A DNA stretch of 20,221 bases, from positions 1 through 20,221 of IMG/VR virus record IMGVR_UViG_3300036841_000114. One strand, given 5' to 3'. This stretch comes from a virus. The first letter of the stretch is position 1. Each line of letters starts with the position of its first letter. The position numbers were made by a program, and so were the translations under genes. Below, piece by piece: positions 13,300-20,221 of this stretch. The notes beneath the pieces were generated by a model. The model worked only from the letters and a program-made list of their open reading frames with translations, did not search any database and had not been told where the DNA came from.

Positions 13300-13839
13300 A
13301 TGGCAATGACGGTTCAAATCGTGCAAGGCACAGGCGGATCGCCGACCTGGGCGCAGGTCACCGCGATCAAATGGAATAGGACAGATGATGCCGCGACCGC
13401 CAGCGCCATTCCGACGCCTACCGCGACGGGCACGAATTTCAGCTTCGTCAAATCGATGATGGTCAATATCACGGCCGTTGGCGGCCTGAGCATGACTAAT
13501 ATCCTGGTTGGCAAAGTTGCGAATGAAGCCACGACCGGCACGAAGCTCTGGCACAGGACGGATCACGCCGAAGGCTCCTATGTCCAGGCGACGGCCGCGC
13601 CGGCCCCAACCGGCGACAACAACTCGACCGCGCCCGTAATTCCCGCCGGCGGAAATAACACGTCAGTCATTGCATTGCCCCTGATCGGCTCGGCGAGCGT
13701 CTATAGCGCCGGTCCTCATAACACTACTGGCCGCAAGGGCAATATGGTCGAGATGTGCCTGGGCGTGGATTCCGGTAATACGACGGCCGGGAGCGCCGTC
13801 TCTACGCCGACCCTTAGATGGAGCTGGACGGAGGCTTGA
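13300..13839 (+). CDS. Thr/Ala/Asn-rich beta structural protein
   Basis: GGGGGAG precedes the ATG at 13300. The 179-residue product is rich in Thr, Ala, Gly and Asn and predicted mainly beta, with VTAIKWNRTDDA, NFSFVKSMMVNITAVGG, TKLWHRTDHAEG and a closing LRWSWTEA. No family recognised. It resembles in style the protein just upstream, and both probably belong to the same exterior structure. Its TGA overlaps the next ATG (TGATG at 13837-13841). Confidence 0.65.
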   Translation: MAMTVQIVQGTGGSPTWAQVTAIKWNRTDDAATASAIPTPTATGTNFSFVKSMMVNITAVGGLSMTNILVGKVANEATTGTKLWHRTDHAEGSYVQATAAPAPTGDNNSTAPVIPAGGNNTSVIALPLIGSASVYSAGPHNTTGRKGNMVEMCLGVDSGNTTAGSAVSTPTLRWSWTEA

Positions 13840-14219
13840 TGAGCGTTGTCTATAAGACTCGATGGCGACTGATCTATGTAGATGGTCGCGAGCTCGATGA
13901 ATCGCCGGGCGGCAGCACAATTATGGAGCGATGGCCGAACCCCATTGAACTGCAATTGATCAGCTGGGTTGGCAAGGTCCGGCTGCGCGTTCCTATTCCG
14001 GCGGGTCATAAGCCGATTTTCTATCGCCGGCGCTTCGTCGAGCAGAAACTTGGCGGCCAATTAGGTGAGCCGCAACTTGATGCGATAGTCTTCGGCTACG
14101 GATGTGAATCAGGCAGTAACGTGCAAGGCAAGCTGTGGATGTGGAGCAATAACGAGGCCGTAAATTGCCCCCGTGAGCACGCCGACGAGACTGCTATTGA
14201 AATGCTTTTGCAGGCGTAG
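13839..14219 (+). CDS. Beta-rich protein of unknown function
   Basis: I chose the ATG at 13839 because it overlaps the preceding TGA and has GACGGAGG upstream; an in-frame ATG at 13818 lies inside the previous gene. The 126-residue product has many aromatic and basic residues (YKTRWRLIYVDGREL, LQLISWVGKVRLRVPIP, KPIFYRRRFVEQ, GKLWMWSN) in likely beta strands. No family is recognisable. It is followed 17 bases later by the repeat protein, and together with the two upstream genes forms an accessory structural block. Confidence 0.6.
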   Translation: MSVVYKTRWRLIYVDGRELDESPGGSTIMERWPNPIELQLISWVGKVRLRVPIPAGHKPIFYRRRFVEQKLGGQLGEPQLDAIVFGYGCESGSNVQGKLWMWSNNEAVNCPREHADETAIEMLLQA

Positions 14220-14236
14220 GGATCAGGGCATGAGAG

Positions 14237-15430
14237 ATGCCGGTATATCGACCGTTAACCAGATTGCAGCCGCGACCTCGGCGAACCGCGCTACTCGCCG
14301 GTGTTGCCGCCAGCTCGGACGTTACATCTACCGCGGCGATCTCTCGAACCGAGCAGAGCGATGTCACGACGTCGGCCGCGATCAGTCGCACCGAACAGAG
14401 TGATGTAACCAGTTCGGCGGCAATCTCTACCACGAACACTTCTGACGTTTCGACGTCAGCAGCTCTTTCAACTACGAATAATGCGGACGTCACGACCGAT
14501 GCGGCCGTTAGTCGCACGGAGCAGAGCGATGTTTCGACCAGCGCGGCGATTAGTCGCGCGGAGCAGACAGACGTAACAAGCTCAGCGGCGATCAGCCGCA
14601 TCGAGCAGACTGACATAACCAGCTCCGCAGCAATCAGCCGGACAGAGCTGGCCGATGTCACTTCTGATGCCTGTATCACGGTCGCCGGCGCGAGCCTAGC
14701 AGATGTTACTTCATCTGCGGCGATCAGCCAGACAGAGAAGGGCGATGTTGGTTCTGACGCCGCCATTAGCCGGACCGAGCAGAGCGACGTGGCAAGCTCC
14801 GCGGCGGTATCACGCACTGAGCAGGCCGATGTCACGACATCGGCAAGCCTGGGCATGGCCGGCGCGGCGGATATCAGTTCTTCAGTCTGCGTATCGCGGA
14901 CGGAGAGATTCGACGTAACGACTGATGCCTGCATAAGCGTGCCGTTCGCGCCTTCCACGCTGGCGGCCGATGACCGAACGATTGCGGTCACATGGGAGGA
15001 CGATAGAACGATTGACGGCGCGAGCTGGGAAGATGATCGAACATTTTCATTGCCGAGCATTGGGATGACGAAGACAGGCGTAAAAATCAAACCGGTTGTG
15101 ATCGGCGACGACTTCAGGGTCAAGCGGACTTATACAGGTCTCCCGGCAGGGACGGTTATTTCGACTGCCAGATTTATTGTCAAGAAGTCAGAGAAACAGG
15201 CCGACACCCAGGCGCTTATCAGCAAGGAAATCACGGCCTCGCAGACGGCCTCCGGCTGGATCACGGATGCTGATACAACAGGCGGCGATCTGAAAATGTA
15301 TTTCGATCCGACGGCGCTTGAGACGAGCAAGGCTAAGGCAGGCCTCGATTATGTCTTTCGCGTCGAGGTCGACACAGTCGGCGGGCAGCGCCATACCCTC
15401 GAAAAGGGGACGCTGCCATTCATTCTGTAA
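14237..15430 (+). CDS. Repeat-rich fibre-like protein with BppU-like C-terminal domain
   Basis: The 397-residue product has three parts. Residues 1-26 form a short basic leader. Residues 27-239 are fifteen consecutive copies of a 14-residue repeat with consensus SDVTSSAAISRTEQ; copies 9 and 15 are longer and more divergent. Residues 245-270 carry three DDRT(I/F) blocks, two preceded by WE (WEDDRT). The last 130 residues (KIKPVVIGDDFRV, ARFIVKKSEKQ, YVFRVEVDTVGGQ, LPFIL) resemble the N-terminal domain of lactococcal BppU-type baseplate/adhesin proteins and their relatives. The repeat region should be an extended rod. It probably links a particle-bound end to an exposed end; which end is which is unknown. 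GAGAG lies before the ATG. Confidence 0.7.
   Translation: MPVYRPLTRLQPRPRRTALLAGVAASSDVTSTAAISRTEQSDVTTSAAISRTEQSDVTSSAAISTTNTSDVSTSAALSTTNNADVTTDAAVSRTEQSDVSTSAAISRAEQTDVTSSAAISRIEQTDITSSAAISRTELADVTSDACITVAGASLADVTSSAAISQTEKGDVGSDAAISRTEQSDVASSAAVSRTEQADVTTSASLGMAGAADISSSVCVSRTERFDVTTDACISVPFAPSTLAADDRTIAVTWEDDRTIDGASWEDDRTFSLPSIGMTKTGVKIKPVVIGDDFRVKRTYTGLPAGTVISTARFIVKKSEKQADTQALISKEITASQTASGWITDADTTGGDLKMYFDPTALETSKAKAGLDYVFRVEVDTVGGQRHTLEKGTLPFIL
14315..14953 (+). repeat. Array of about fifteen 42-bp coding repeats
   Basis: The period is 42 bases (14 codons); one unit is 48 bases and the final one about 45. At protein level the Asp-Val-Thr and Ala-Ala-Ile-Ser cores are strongly kept, while at DNA level the copies use many different synonymous codons, for example TCG, AGC, AGT and TCT for Ser. 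The divergence in silent sites with retention of amino acids indicates an old array held by selection on the protein and little recent slippage or homogenisation. Confidence 0.9.
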
Positions 15431-15436
15431 TTGAAG

Positions 15437-15826
15437 ATGGCAGGAATTCTCACACAACCGCATCTGCAACGGCTCGAAGCGCTTCGCCGCGTAAGGCATG
15501 TCCTGCAGGGCGAAGACCCATCGATCTCGCTTCTGAAGCGCGACTCGACACAGGCGCTCGTCGAAGCGGTCAGCGTCGATCGCGGCTGGACTTATACCGA
15601 TCGCGATTCGAGCGGCGGCAGATTACCGCCGCAGGTAATGTTCGAACTTCAGATCGCGGAAGAAATGATTGGGCGCGAAGACGTCGACCAGACAGCGGCG
15701 ATTCAGCACGGCGAGCAAATCTTCGAGATCGTTCAGCTGGCGCCAGGCGAGCCGGGAATCTTCCGGCCGGCGGGATTGCAACGCTTTTGGCGCTTCTGGC
15801 TCGCGCCGCTGGAGGAGTTGCCATGA
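15437..15826 (+). CDS. Head-tail stopper/neck protein candidate
   Basis: ATG 15437 is preferred over the in-frame TTG at 15431. The 129-residue product starts with a helix (QPHLQRLEALRRVRHVL) and continues into beta strands ending with IQHGEQIFEIVQLAPGE and LQRFWRFWLAPLEELP. It lies directly upstream of an HK97 gp10-like gene and a tail terminator candidate, the place of the head-closure protein in lambda- and HK97-type phages (FII/gp9 position). The family is not recognised from sequence; the call rests on order and size. Its stop overlaps the next ATG. Confidence 0.5.
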   Translation: MAGILTQPHLQRLEALRRVRHVLQGEDPSISLLKRDSTQALVEAVSVDRGWTYTDRDSSGGRLPPQVMFELQIAEEMIGREDVDQTAAIQHGEQIFEIVQLAPGEPGIFRPAGLQRFWRFWLAPLEELP

Positions 15827-16212
15827 CCTTTGAGGTAAGCATCGGGCCAGGCTTCCAGGCGGCCGTCGAGCGCCAGATGGAGCCGATTATTCGCCAGAAG
15901 ATCGGCGATCTGCATTCGCTCTTCAATGAGGAGTTTCGCGGGCCGAAGAGCGGCAAGATTTATCGCAGACCCGAACCGCTGAGCGGATTGTATCGCGCGT
16001 CGGCGCCGGGCCAGCCGCCGGCGATCGCATCGAGCAATTTACTGCTCTCGATTGAGGAATCTTTCCCAGATCGATTGACCGGGCAGATCACAATCGGCGC
16101 GCCGTATGCCGGCGATCTGGAGCGCGGGACCAATCGAATCAGGCCCAGGCCCTGGATTCGGCCTGCGATTGATCGACTGATTAATGGCTTCAGGAGAATC
16201 GGAGGTCAATAG
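15823..16212 (+). CDS. HK97 gp10-like neck/tail completion protein
   Basis: ATG 15823 overlaps the previous TGA (ATGA) and has GGAGGAG at good spacing; this start is clearly better than the longer frame from 15787. The 129-residue protein shows features of the HK97-gp10 family: an N-terminal helix, the central loop with ASAPGQPPAIASSNLLLSI, a strand GQITIGAPYAGDLERGT and the C-terminal RPRPWIRPAIDRLINGF helix. In lambda the equivalent is gpZ, needed to join tail to head. The product probably sits at the top of the tail. Confidence 0.75.
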   Translation: MTFEVSIGPGFQAAVERQMEPIIRQKIGDLHSLFNEEFRGPKSGKIYRRPEPLSGLYRASAPGQPPAIASSNLLLSIEESFPDRLTGQITIGAPYAGDLERGTNRIRPRPWIRPAIDRLINGFRRIGGQ

Positions 16213-16710
16213 GTGGCGAGCGAGATCGATATCAGAGAGGCCATTGTCGAGAGAATCAAGGACGCGGTCTCGGTCTTCACGCCGACGGCGCTCGTGCTCG
16301 GGCGGGACATCACGGGCCTCCTGGACTCGGCGATGCCGAACGATCTTCGCGACAGCGCCAATGCGATTCACGTCCTGACCGTCACGCAGCGAAGCATGCT
16401 GCCGATAGATATTCGACAGGGCGGCGCGCTGTACGAGCTGGTTTACGACATCATCCAGTGGAAGCAGCATCGCACGGGCTCGGACGCCTCGAACTCTGAC
16501 AGGGAAGCAAGCCTGGAGCGCGACGCCGTTATCAATGCTTTCAGATATGCCGGCGAGCTGCCGGAGATTTTGAAGAAGGCGCACGTCAGGCCGCTCGAAT
16601 GGCCGGCGGGGGCGCTGAATAAGCCGAGGCCGATCGCGAATGGCCAGGTATGGGTATCGAGCGCGATTTTGCGCGCGCAGAATTTTTATGGTCCGACGGG
16701 ATGTTCTTAA
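16213..16710 (+). CDS. Tail terminator protein candidate
   Basis: A GTG start at 16213 directly follows the preceding TAG and has GGAGG upstream. The 165-residue product begins with the helix IREAIVERIKDAV, followed by strands NAIHVLTVTQRS and LYELVYDIIQWKQ, the alpha/beta plan of lambda gpU and related terminators, which cap the tail tube when it reaches full length. The C-terminal part (GQVWVSSAILRAQNFYG) closes the sheet. The call is supported by its position between the gp10-like gene and the tail tube gene. Confidence 0.6.
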   Translation: MASEIDIREAIVERIKDAVSVFTPTALVLGRDITGLLDSAMPNDLRDSANAIHVLTVTQRSMLPIDIRQGGALYELVYDIIQWKQHRTGSDASNSDREASLERDAVINAFRYAGELPEILKKAHVRPLEWPAGALNKPRPIANGQVWVSSAILRAQNFYGPTGCS

Positions 16711-16728
16711 ACGGAGGAAGCAGAAGCA

Positions 16729-18168
16729 ATGCCTAATGACAATCTGATTCAAGATGCCGAATTATATATCTCGACGCGAGAGGGGGGCTTTAATATGCCG
16801 GTCACCGTCGGCTCGAACTACGACCGCTGCGGATGGCAAAACGCCGCCGTTTATATCCCCGAGCCTGAATTCTCGACCGACGCGGGCAGGGCCGGCAATT
16901 CCAGTGAATTCCAGACCGGCCAATGTCTGCGGCGCTTTCTGCCGGCCACCATCGGACTCGCCGATCGGGCGAACTTCAAATCGTATGGGAAGCTTGCCAT
17001 GCGCTGCGCCGGCGGGGTCCCGCTCGCGCCGGTGAACGTCGTTCCAGCCGTCGCCTGGAGACATGCCGCGAATATGCTGCCGAAAGCGGCAGGCCTTCAA
17101 CTTCCTTCATTCAACGCGATCACGGCGAGCGGCGGCGCATCGTTCCTCTGGCCAGGTACCGTAGTTGATAGCTTCTCGATGAGCCAGCAGGGCGACGATG
17201 ACGTGCAAATTCAGTTCGCATTACTGACGTCGGGCAAGCATAGGAGCCCGCATCTGATCGGCGTACAGCAGGTCGAGACCGCGACGGCCGTCGGCACTGT
17301 CACGCTATCGGGCAATGCGAAGGCTACGGTTACAGCCGCGAATATGTCCGGCTCGCCTCGCGTCGTCATCTTTGCGGTCGTCAACGGCGATACGGCCACT
17401 GTCTGGGCTGGAAAAGCGCGCACGGCGCTGCAAAACGACCCTGTCGTCGGCGATTTCTTCATAGTTTCAGGCGCGGGCGCCTCGATTGTTCTGACCGCCC
17501 GCCATACGGCGCCCGACGACAGCACGATGAATCTCGCGCTCGATAATGATACCAGCACAGGCATTACCGCGGCGCCGACCTCGACCAATACCACGGCCGG
17601 CAGTTTCACGCTGCCGAATCCGCCGGCCTTCGCATGTCTGGATCCGAAGCCGTTCCTTGAATATACGGACGACGTCGGCCTGCGCGACCTGGCGAGCGAT
17701 TGCCGGTGGCGCGCCTGGACCTTCTCAATGAACAATAATCACAACCCTTCGCTCGCCAGGTGCGGCGGCGATCCCAGGCAAAAGCGCGGCGATTATTCGA
17801 TCACTGCGCCAGGCCCGGGCGTCGGCGCATATGTCAATAAGAGCGTGCGCGGCCCTCGCACAATCTCTGCCGAAATCGTCTACCTGGTCGGAAGCCGCGT
17901 GTCGGAATGGGAGAAAATGTGCGACGCCATCCAGCTCACCAATGTCAAATTCGGCGCGCGCGGGGCAGTGCTCGACGGGGCGGGGCCGACCTATGAGGAA
18001 CTGAGCGCGATCATCCCCAAGGCCAAGTTTAACGGCGTCCGTGGCGATAACGTGGACGGCTATGCGGCGTTCAGATTCAGTTTCGCCACCGAATTCGACA
18101 CGACGGCGATCGGCGCCAGGATCGAGGTCGTCAACAACCTCGACGGGGTCTCGCCCCTTTTTAATTAA
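16729..18168 (+). CDS. Major tail tube protein with an inserted beta domain
   Basis: This 479-residue protein occupies the tail tube position and is preceded by the strong GGAGGAAG. Residues 1-185 and 295-479 look like one fold interrupted by an insertion: TVVDSFSMSQQGDDDVQIQF precedes and PFLEYTDDVGLRDLA follows. The insert (about 188-290) has the pattern GTVTLSGNAKATVTA, NGDTATVWAGKARTALQND, FFIVSGAGASIVLTARHTAP and STNTTAG, a domain that I recognise as recurring in phage structural proteins. Tube proteins polymerise into the hollow tail; the insert would point outward. Tube length per monomer exceeds lambda gpV (246 residues) by the insert and extra loops. Confidence 0.75.
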   Translation: MPNDNLIQDAELYISTREGGFNMPVTVGSNYDRCGWQNAAVYIPEPEFSTDAGRAGNSSEFQTGQCLRRFLPATIGLADRANFKSYGKLAMRCAGGVPLAPVNVVPAVAWRHAANMLPKAAGLQLPSFNAITASGGASFLWPGTVVDSFSMSQQGDDDVQIQFALLTSGKHRSPHLIGVQQVETATAVGTVTLSGNAKATVTAANMSGSPRVVIFAVVNGDTATVWAGKARTALQNDPVVGDFFIVSGAGASIVLTARHTAPDDSTMNLALDNDTSTGITAAPTSTNTTAGSFTLPNPPAFACLDPKPFLEYTDDVGLRDLASDCRWRAWTFSMNNNHNPSLARCGGDPRQKRGDYSITAPGPGVGAYVNKSVRGPRTISAEIVYLVGSRVSEWEKMCDAIQLTNVKFGARGAVLDGAGPTYEELSAIIPKAKFNGVRGDNVDGYAAFRFSFATEFDTTAIGARIEVVNNLDGVSPLFN

Positions 18169-18178
18169 GAGAGGAATT

Positions 18179-18439
18179 ATGCCGAAGACGGATAAAGCGA
18201 TACCCGAAGAGGTCGCGATCGAGGATGCGCCGGCGGTCATCCAAGAACTTGCCGCCGCTCAACCTGAAGAAACCTTCGAAGAGCGCGAGGCGCGCCTGAA
18301 GCGCGAGGATTATCAGCGTCGCAATCTGCAGGCCATCAAAGACCGCGAAGAGATTATGCGTCGCAATGGCGTGCTCAGCGCCGATGAGCCTTTTTCGATG
18401 GACGCGGATGCGGCGGTAAGGGCTCGATGCTGTTTGTGA
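18179..18439 (+). CDS. Small charged helical protein after tail tube
   Basis: ATG 18179 has GAGAGGAA upstream. The 86-residue product is Glu-, Lys- and Arg-rich and probably one or two long helices (ETFEEREARLKREDYQRRN, IKDREEIMRRNG). No family is recognised. The location between tail tube and tail assembly chaperone is where many siphoviruses carry small tail-assembly genes. It ends with CCL, and its last 13 bases overlap the next gene. Confidence 0.55.
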   Translation: MPKTDKAIPEEVAIEDAPAVIQELAAAQPEETFEEREARLKREDYQRRNLQAIKDREEIMRRNGVLSADEPFSMDADAAVRARCCL

Positions 18440-18663
18440 AGGCCCTGAGCTTTCTGCGCGCGATCTGGTCGTTTGTTCGATGGGGCGATGTTCCGCTCGC
18501 CAGGCACGACCGACGGCAGGCGATTTGCCTCGGCTGCGAACACCTGGAGCCGACGGCAAACGGCGTGTTTTGTCAGGAGTGCAGATGTCCGCACTGGGCA
18601 GTTTCCGACTTAAGAACGAAGTGGCGGATGAGTGATCTGCGCTGTCCGCTGGGGAAATGGTGA
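18427..18663 (+). CDS. Zinc-binding-like Cys protein of the tail region
   Basis: The 78-residue product holds C34-x2-C37, C49-x2-C52-x-C54 and C73-P-L near its end, with AICLGCEHLEP, FCQECRCPHW and LRCPLGKW. This Cys pattern with a final CPxxKW is common in small proteins of siphoviral tail modules, though its function is not established to my knowledge. The N terminus (residues 2-19) is hydrophobic and aromatic but probably too short and charged for a membrane segment. It overlaps the preceding gene by 13 bases. Confidence 0.7.
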   Translation: MLFVKALSFLRAIWSFVRWGDVPLARHDRRQAICLGCEHLEPTANGVFCQECRCPHWAVSDLRTKWRMSDLRCPLGKW

Positions 18664-18668
18664 AGTGA

Positions 18669-18881
18669 ATGGCTGAATGGCCAATTTTTAAGGTGAATAT
18701 TGAGCACATCTATCCGCTCGACGACCTCGCTGCGCACAATACTAATGGCGGGCCTTGTTCCTGCCAGCCGCGTGTGGAATCTGGCGACATAGAAGGCTAC
18801 GTCGTAAAAGTACTCGTTATTCATAACTCGTTCGACGGGCGGGAAGCTTTCGAAGCGAAAGAGCCTGCGCGCGAGCAATAG
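18669..18881 (+). CDS. Small HIYPLxDL / HNSxDGRE motif protein
   Basis: The 70-residue product carries HIYPLDDLAAH (13-23), PCSCQPR (29-35) and VIHNSFDGRE (about 51-60). Small phage proteins with this signature (His-x-Tyr-Pro, Cys-x-Cys-x-Pro, His-Asn-Ser-x-Asp-Gly-Arg-Glu) recur in siphoviruses, and I recognise the pattern but not a function. The conserved His, Cys and Asp residues could bind metal. It starts 5 bases after the preceding stop and is followed by a 106-base gap. Confidence 0.75.
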   Translation: MAEWPIFKVNIEHIYPLDDLAAHNTNGGPCSCQPRVESGDIEGYVVKVLVIHNSFDGREAFEAKEPAREQ

Positions 18882-18925
18882 CACCGCATCGGCTCGCTCA
18901 CTCGCAGTTGATCACCGCGAGGACA

Positions 18926-18946
18926 GGCGCGAAACCTTGACGCGCC
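18926..18946 (+). other. Hairpin upstream of the tail assembly chaperone
   Basis: GGCGCG (18926-18931) pairs with CGCGCC (18941-18946) over a 9-base loop within the 106-base gap 18882-18987. No T-run follows, so a leader structure is likelier than a terminator. I see no gene in the gap. Confidence 0.35.
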
Positions 18947-18987
18947 GGCGGGCCAATCCAAATTCAAGGCTTGCCACAAGGAGGCAT

Positions 18988-19791
18988 ATGAACGAAGCAG
19001 CAGAAACCGCAGTCGAAAAGCTCGACACTCTCATCACCGAATCCCAATCCCAGGCCGAAGAAGCGCCAAGACTCTTTCCGCTCGACCAGTCCGAGGCCAC
19101 GGTCGAAATCGACGTCATCGGCGAAGATTTCAAATTAACGCTTGGGCATAGAATCAAATGGCCGTCACTCGGCGCACTCATTGAGAGAGAGCAGCAGACG
19201 CCCGTGAAAACTCAGATACTCGGCCCGGGGAAAATCAAATATCAGAATGACAATGGCGTCACGGCAAATTCGCTGCTTTGGGACAAGTTCCGAAGCCAGG
19301 TAAAGGGCTATGAATGGAACGGCGCCGATCCGGATCAATGGATTGACGTTTCGGACGAATTGGCCGCACAGATTCCGTCAGAGCATAAATCCGAGGCGAT
19401 CGTCGGGCTGTTCGTGGCGCAGTTCGAGGTCGAGAGGCCGAAGGGCAAGGGATACGTCCTGGGCGCGCAGATCTATCGGGTCAAACAAACGTATGGGCCG
19501 TATACGATCTGGCACGTTTTCAGCAAGCCAAGCGACCGCGACCGCCGCGACCTTGCCCGCAAATCACGTGAGACGCACGGCCAGCCGGCCGCGGTCAAGG
19601 CGAAGAATGAGATCTTCACGAATCTGAAGCCCTATGTCGAGCTATACGACAAGCTATTCCTGCGGCTGGAAGGCGTCACCGGCGCCGATCCCAGCATGAT
19701 TGCGCAGCGCAAAGACCTCGTGAATGCGATCTGGAAGCAGGGCGCCATTAACGAACTGATGGAGTCGTTTGAGGTTTCACGGCGGGACTGA
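18988..19791 (+). CDS. Tail assembly chaperone candidate (lambda G-like)
   Basis: ATG 18988 follows AAGGAGG at ideal spacing; an in-frame TTG at 18937 is inside a hairpin and rejected. The 267-residue product has an acidic N-terminal helix, a beta domain (ATVEIDVIGEDFKLTLGHRI), a long middle region with a Lys/Glu-rich stretch (VLGAQIYRVKQTYG), and a helical C terminus (KDLVNAIWKQGAINEL). Position after tail tube, and a second frame opening exactly at its 3' end, match the G part of the lambda G/GT pair that loads the tape measure protein. Sequence alone does not identify the family. Confidence 0.6.
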   Translation: MNEAAETAVEKLDTLITESQSQAEEAPRLFPLDQSEATVEIDVIGEDFKLTLGHRIKWPSLGALIEREQQTPVKTQILGPGKIKYQNDNGVTANSLLWDKFRSQVKGYEWNGADPDQWIDVSDELAAQIPSEHKSEAIVGLFVAQFEVERPKGKGYVLGAQIYRVKQTYGPYTIWHVFSKPSDRDRRDLARKSRETHGQPAAVKAKNEIFTNLKPYVELYDKLFLRLEGVTGADPSMIAQRKDLVNAIWKQGAINELMESFEVSRRD

Positions 19792-20221
19792 TCGAGGAAC
19801 TGACGGAGTGGTTCACCGTTCGGTTCGACAAGATTCGAGAATTGAACTTTGAAAGTTGTCCGGGCGAGCATCGATGCGAGACGAAGGAAACGGGCAGGAT
19901 TTATCGGTTTTTGAAGCAGCAGCCCGATCTTGAGATCGAACGGATATGCGCGGATTGCAAATTGCGCGAGACGAAGCCGGGGCGCGAGCCGTTACATTTG
20001 TCGCATGCGATCCATATCGCCAACGAATTGGAAGAGGATAGCCTGGTCTGCGGGGGCTTCGATTATCCGGCGATTCTGGACTATTTGGACCCACTCGAAT
20101 GGGCGTGCCTGGTAGCAATCAAGGAGGCGCATCGTAATAGCGAGAATAAGAGTATAAAGCCGCCCCAGCAGCAGAACGACCGAGAAGAGCAGTACGCGAA
20201 ACTGAAACGCCTCGCTCATGG
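19773..20221 (+). CDS. T-like extension of the tail assembly chaperone, probably by -1 frameshift (3' end cut)
   Basis: The frame one base back from the chaperone is open from 19773 to the window edge, 149 codons, with no in-frame ATG anywhere. Only weak starts exist (CTG 19788, TTG 19842), each without a good ribosome-binding site. The overlap with the upstream gene is 19 bases. Encoded features are C29-x5-C35 and C59-x2-C62 (counted from 19773), a possible zinc site, and LDPLEWACLVAIKEAHRN near the end. In lambda, T is translated only as a G-T fusion through a -1 slip. No classical slippery heptamer is seen in the overlap; GGTTTCA at 19773 is the nearest candidate and is imperfect. Confidence 0.6.

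Noticed and set aside
14315-14953. CRISPR-like array
   Set aside because: The 42-bp units are contiguous coding repeats with codon-level divergence and no spacers; it is a protein repeat.
14194-15123. Long open frame on the minus strand (309 codons) across the repeat array, itself repetitive
   Set aside because: It is the mirror of the + strand repeats; the + frame has a proper start, conserved repeat residues and a recognisable C-terminal domain, and no other minus-strand gene exists here.
1-20221. tRNA genes, insertion sequences, integrase or attachment sites
   Set aside because: I looked for cloverleaf-like segments, transposase motifs and terminal inverted repeats and saw none that I could support.

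Overview
The window is a stretch of a tailed double-stranded DNA phage genome (Caudoviricetes; a free phage, a prophage or a metagenomic contig). Every supported gene lies on the + strand, and most neighbours abut or overlap by a few bases. The gene order is that of a long-tailed phage: terminase, portal, protease/scaffold, decoration, capsid, neck, tail tube, then tail assembly chaperone. There is no contractile sheath gene in the window, so a siphovirus-like particle is favoured. The host is probably a diderm (Gram-negative) bacterium, because the phage encodes a spanin-like coiled-coil pair and a secreted protein that looks like an outer-membrane beta-barrel. The sequence is GC-rich. An Acidobacteriota or proteobacterial host is possible, but nothing here decides it.

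Layout. Positions 1-1240 hold the 3' end of a cysteine-rich gene, a DUF3102 gene and a Mu Com-like zinc-finger gene followed by a strong intrinsic terminator. Positions 1257-4082 hold six consecutive envelope-directed genes: a one-TM coiled-coil protein, a three-TM holin-like protein, an Ig-like protein, an Rz-like coiled-coil protein, a deeply overlapping secreted coiled-coil protein with a C-terminal membrane anchor, and the beta-barrel-like protein. I see no endolysin. Positions 4090-6323 hold a small protein and the two terminase subunits. Between large terminase and portal (6324-6519) is the only sizeable non-coding gap in the head block. It carries five successive hairpins ending in a terminator-like stem, and I propose it as a structured RNA or attenuator.

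Head block (6520-11246): DUF935-type portal, a cysteine-rich small protein, an S49 protease with a nested in-frame scaffold start (lambda C/Nu3 logic), a gpD-like decoration protein and a gpE-like major capsid protein. After it, 11328-15430 carries accessory structural genes that look like fibre or adhesin components, including a protein made mostly of fifteen copies of a 14-residue repeat. The neck and tail genes follow: a stopper candidate, an HK97 gp10-like protein, a tail terminator candidate, a tail tube protein with an inserted beta domain, three small proteins (two with conserved Cys/His clusters), and a tail assembly chaperone. A second frame, with no ATG, opens at the chaperone's 3' end and runs off the window, which is the arrangement expected for a programmed -1 frameshift (lambda G/GT).

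The parts most likely to be new are the structured RNA between terminase and portal, the membrane/envelope cassette with its unusual spanin-like pair and beta-barrel protein, the Com-like gene without a visible mom gene, and the block of repeat/lectin-like proteins between capsid and neck. All functional calls come from reading the sequence; no database search was run.
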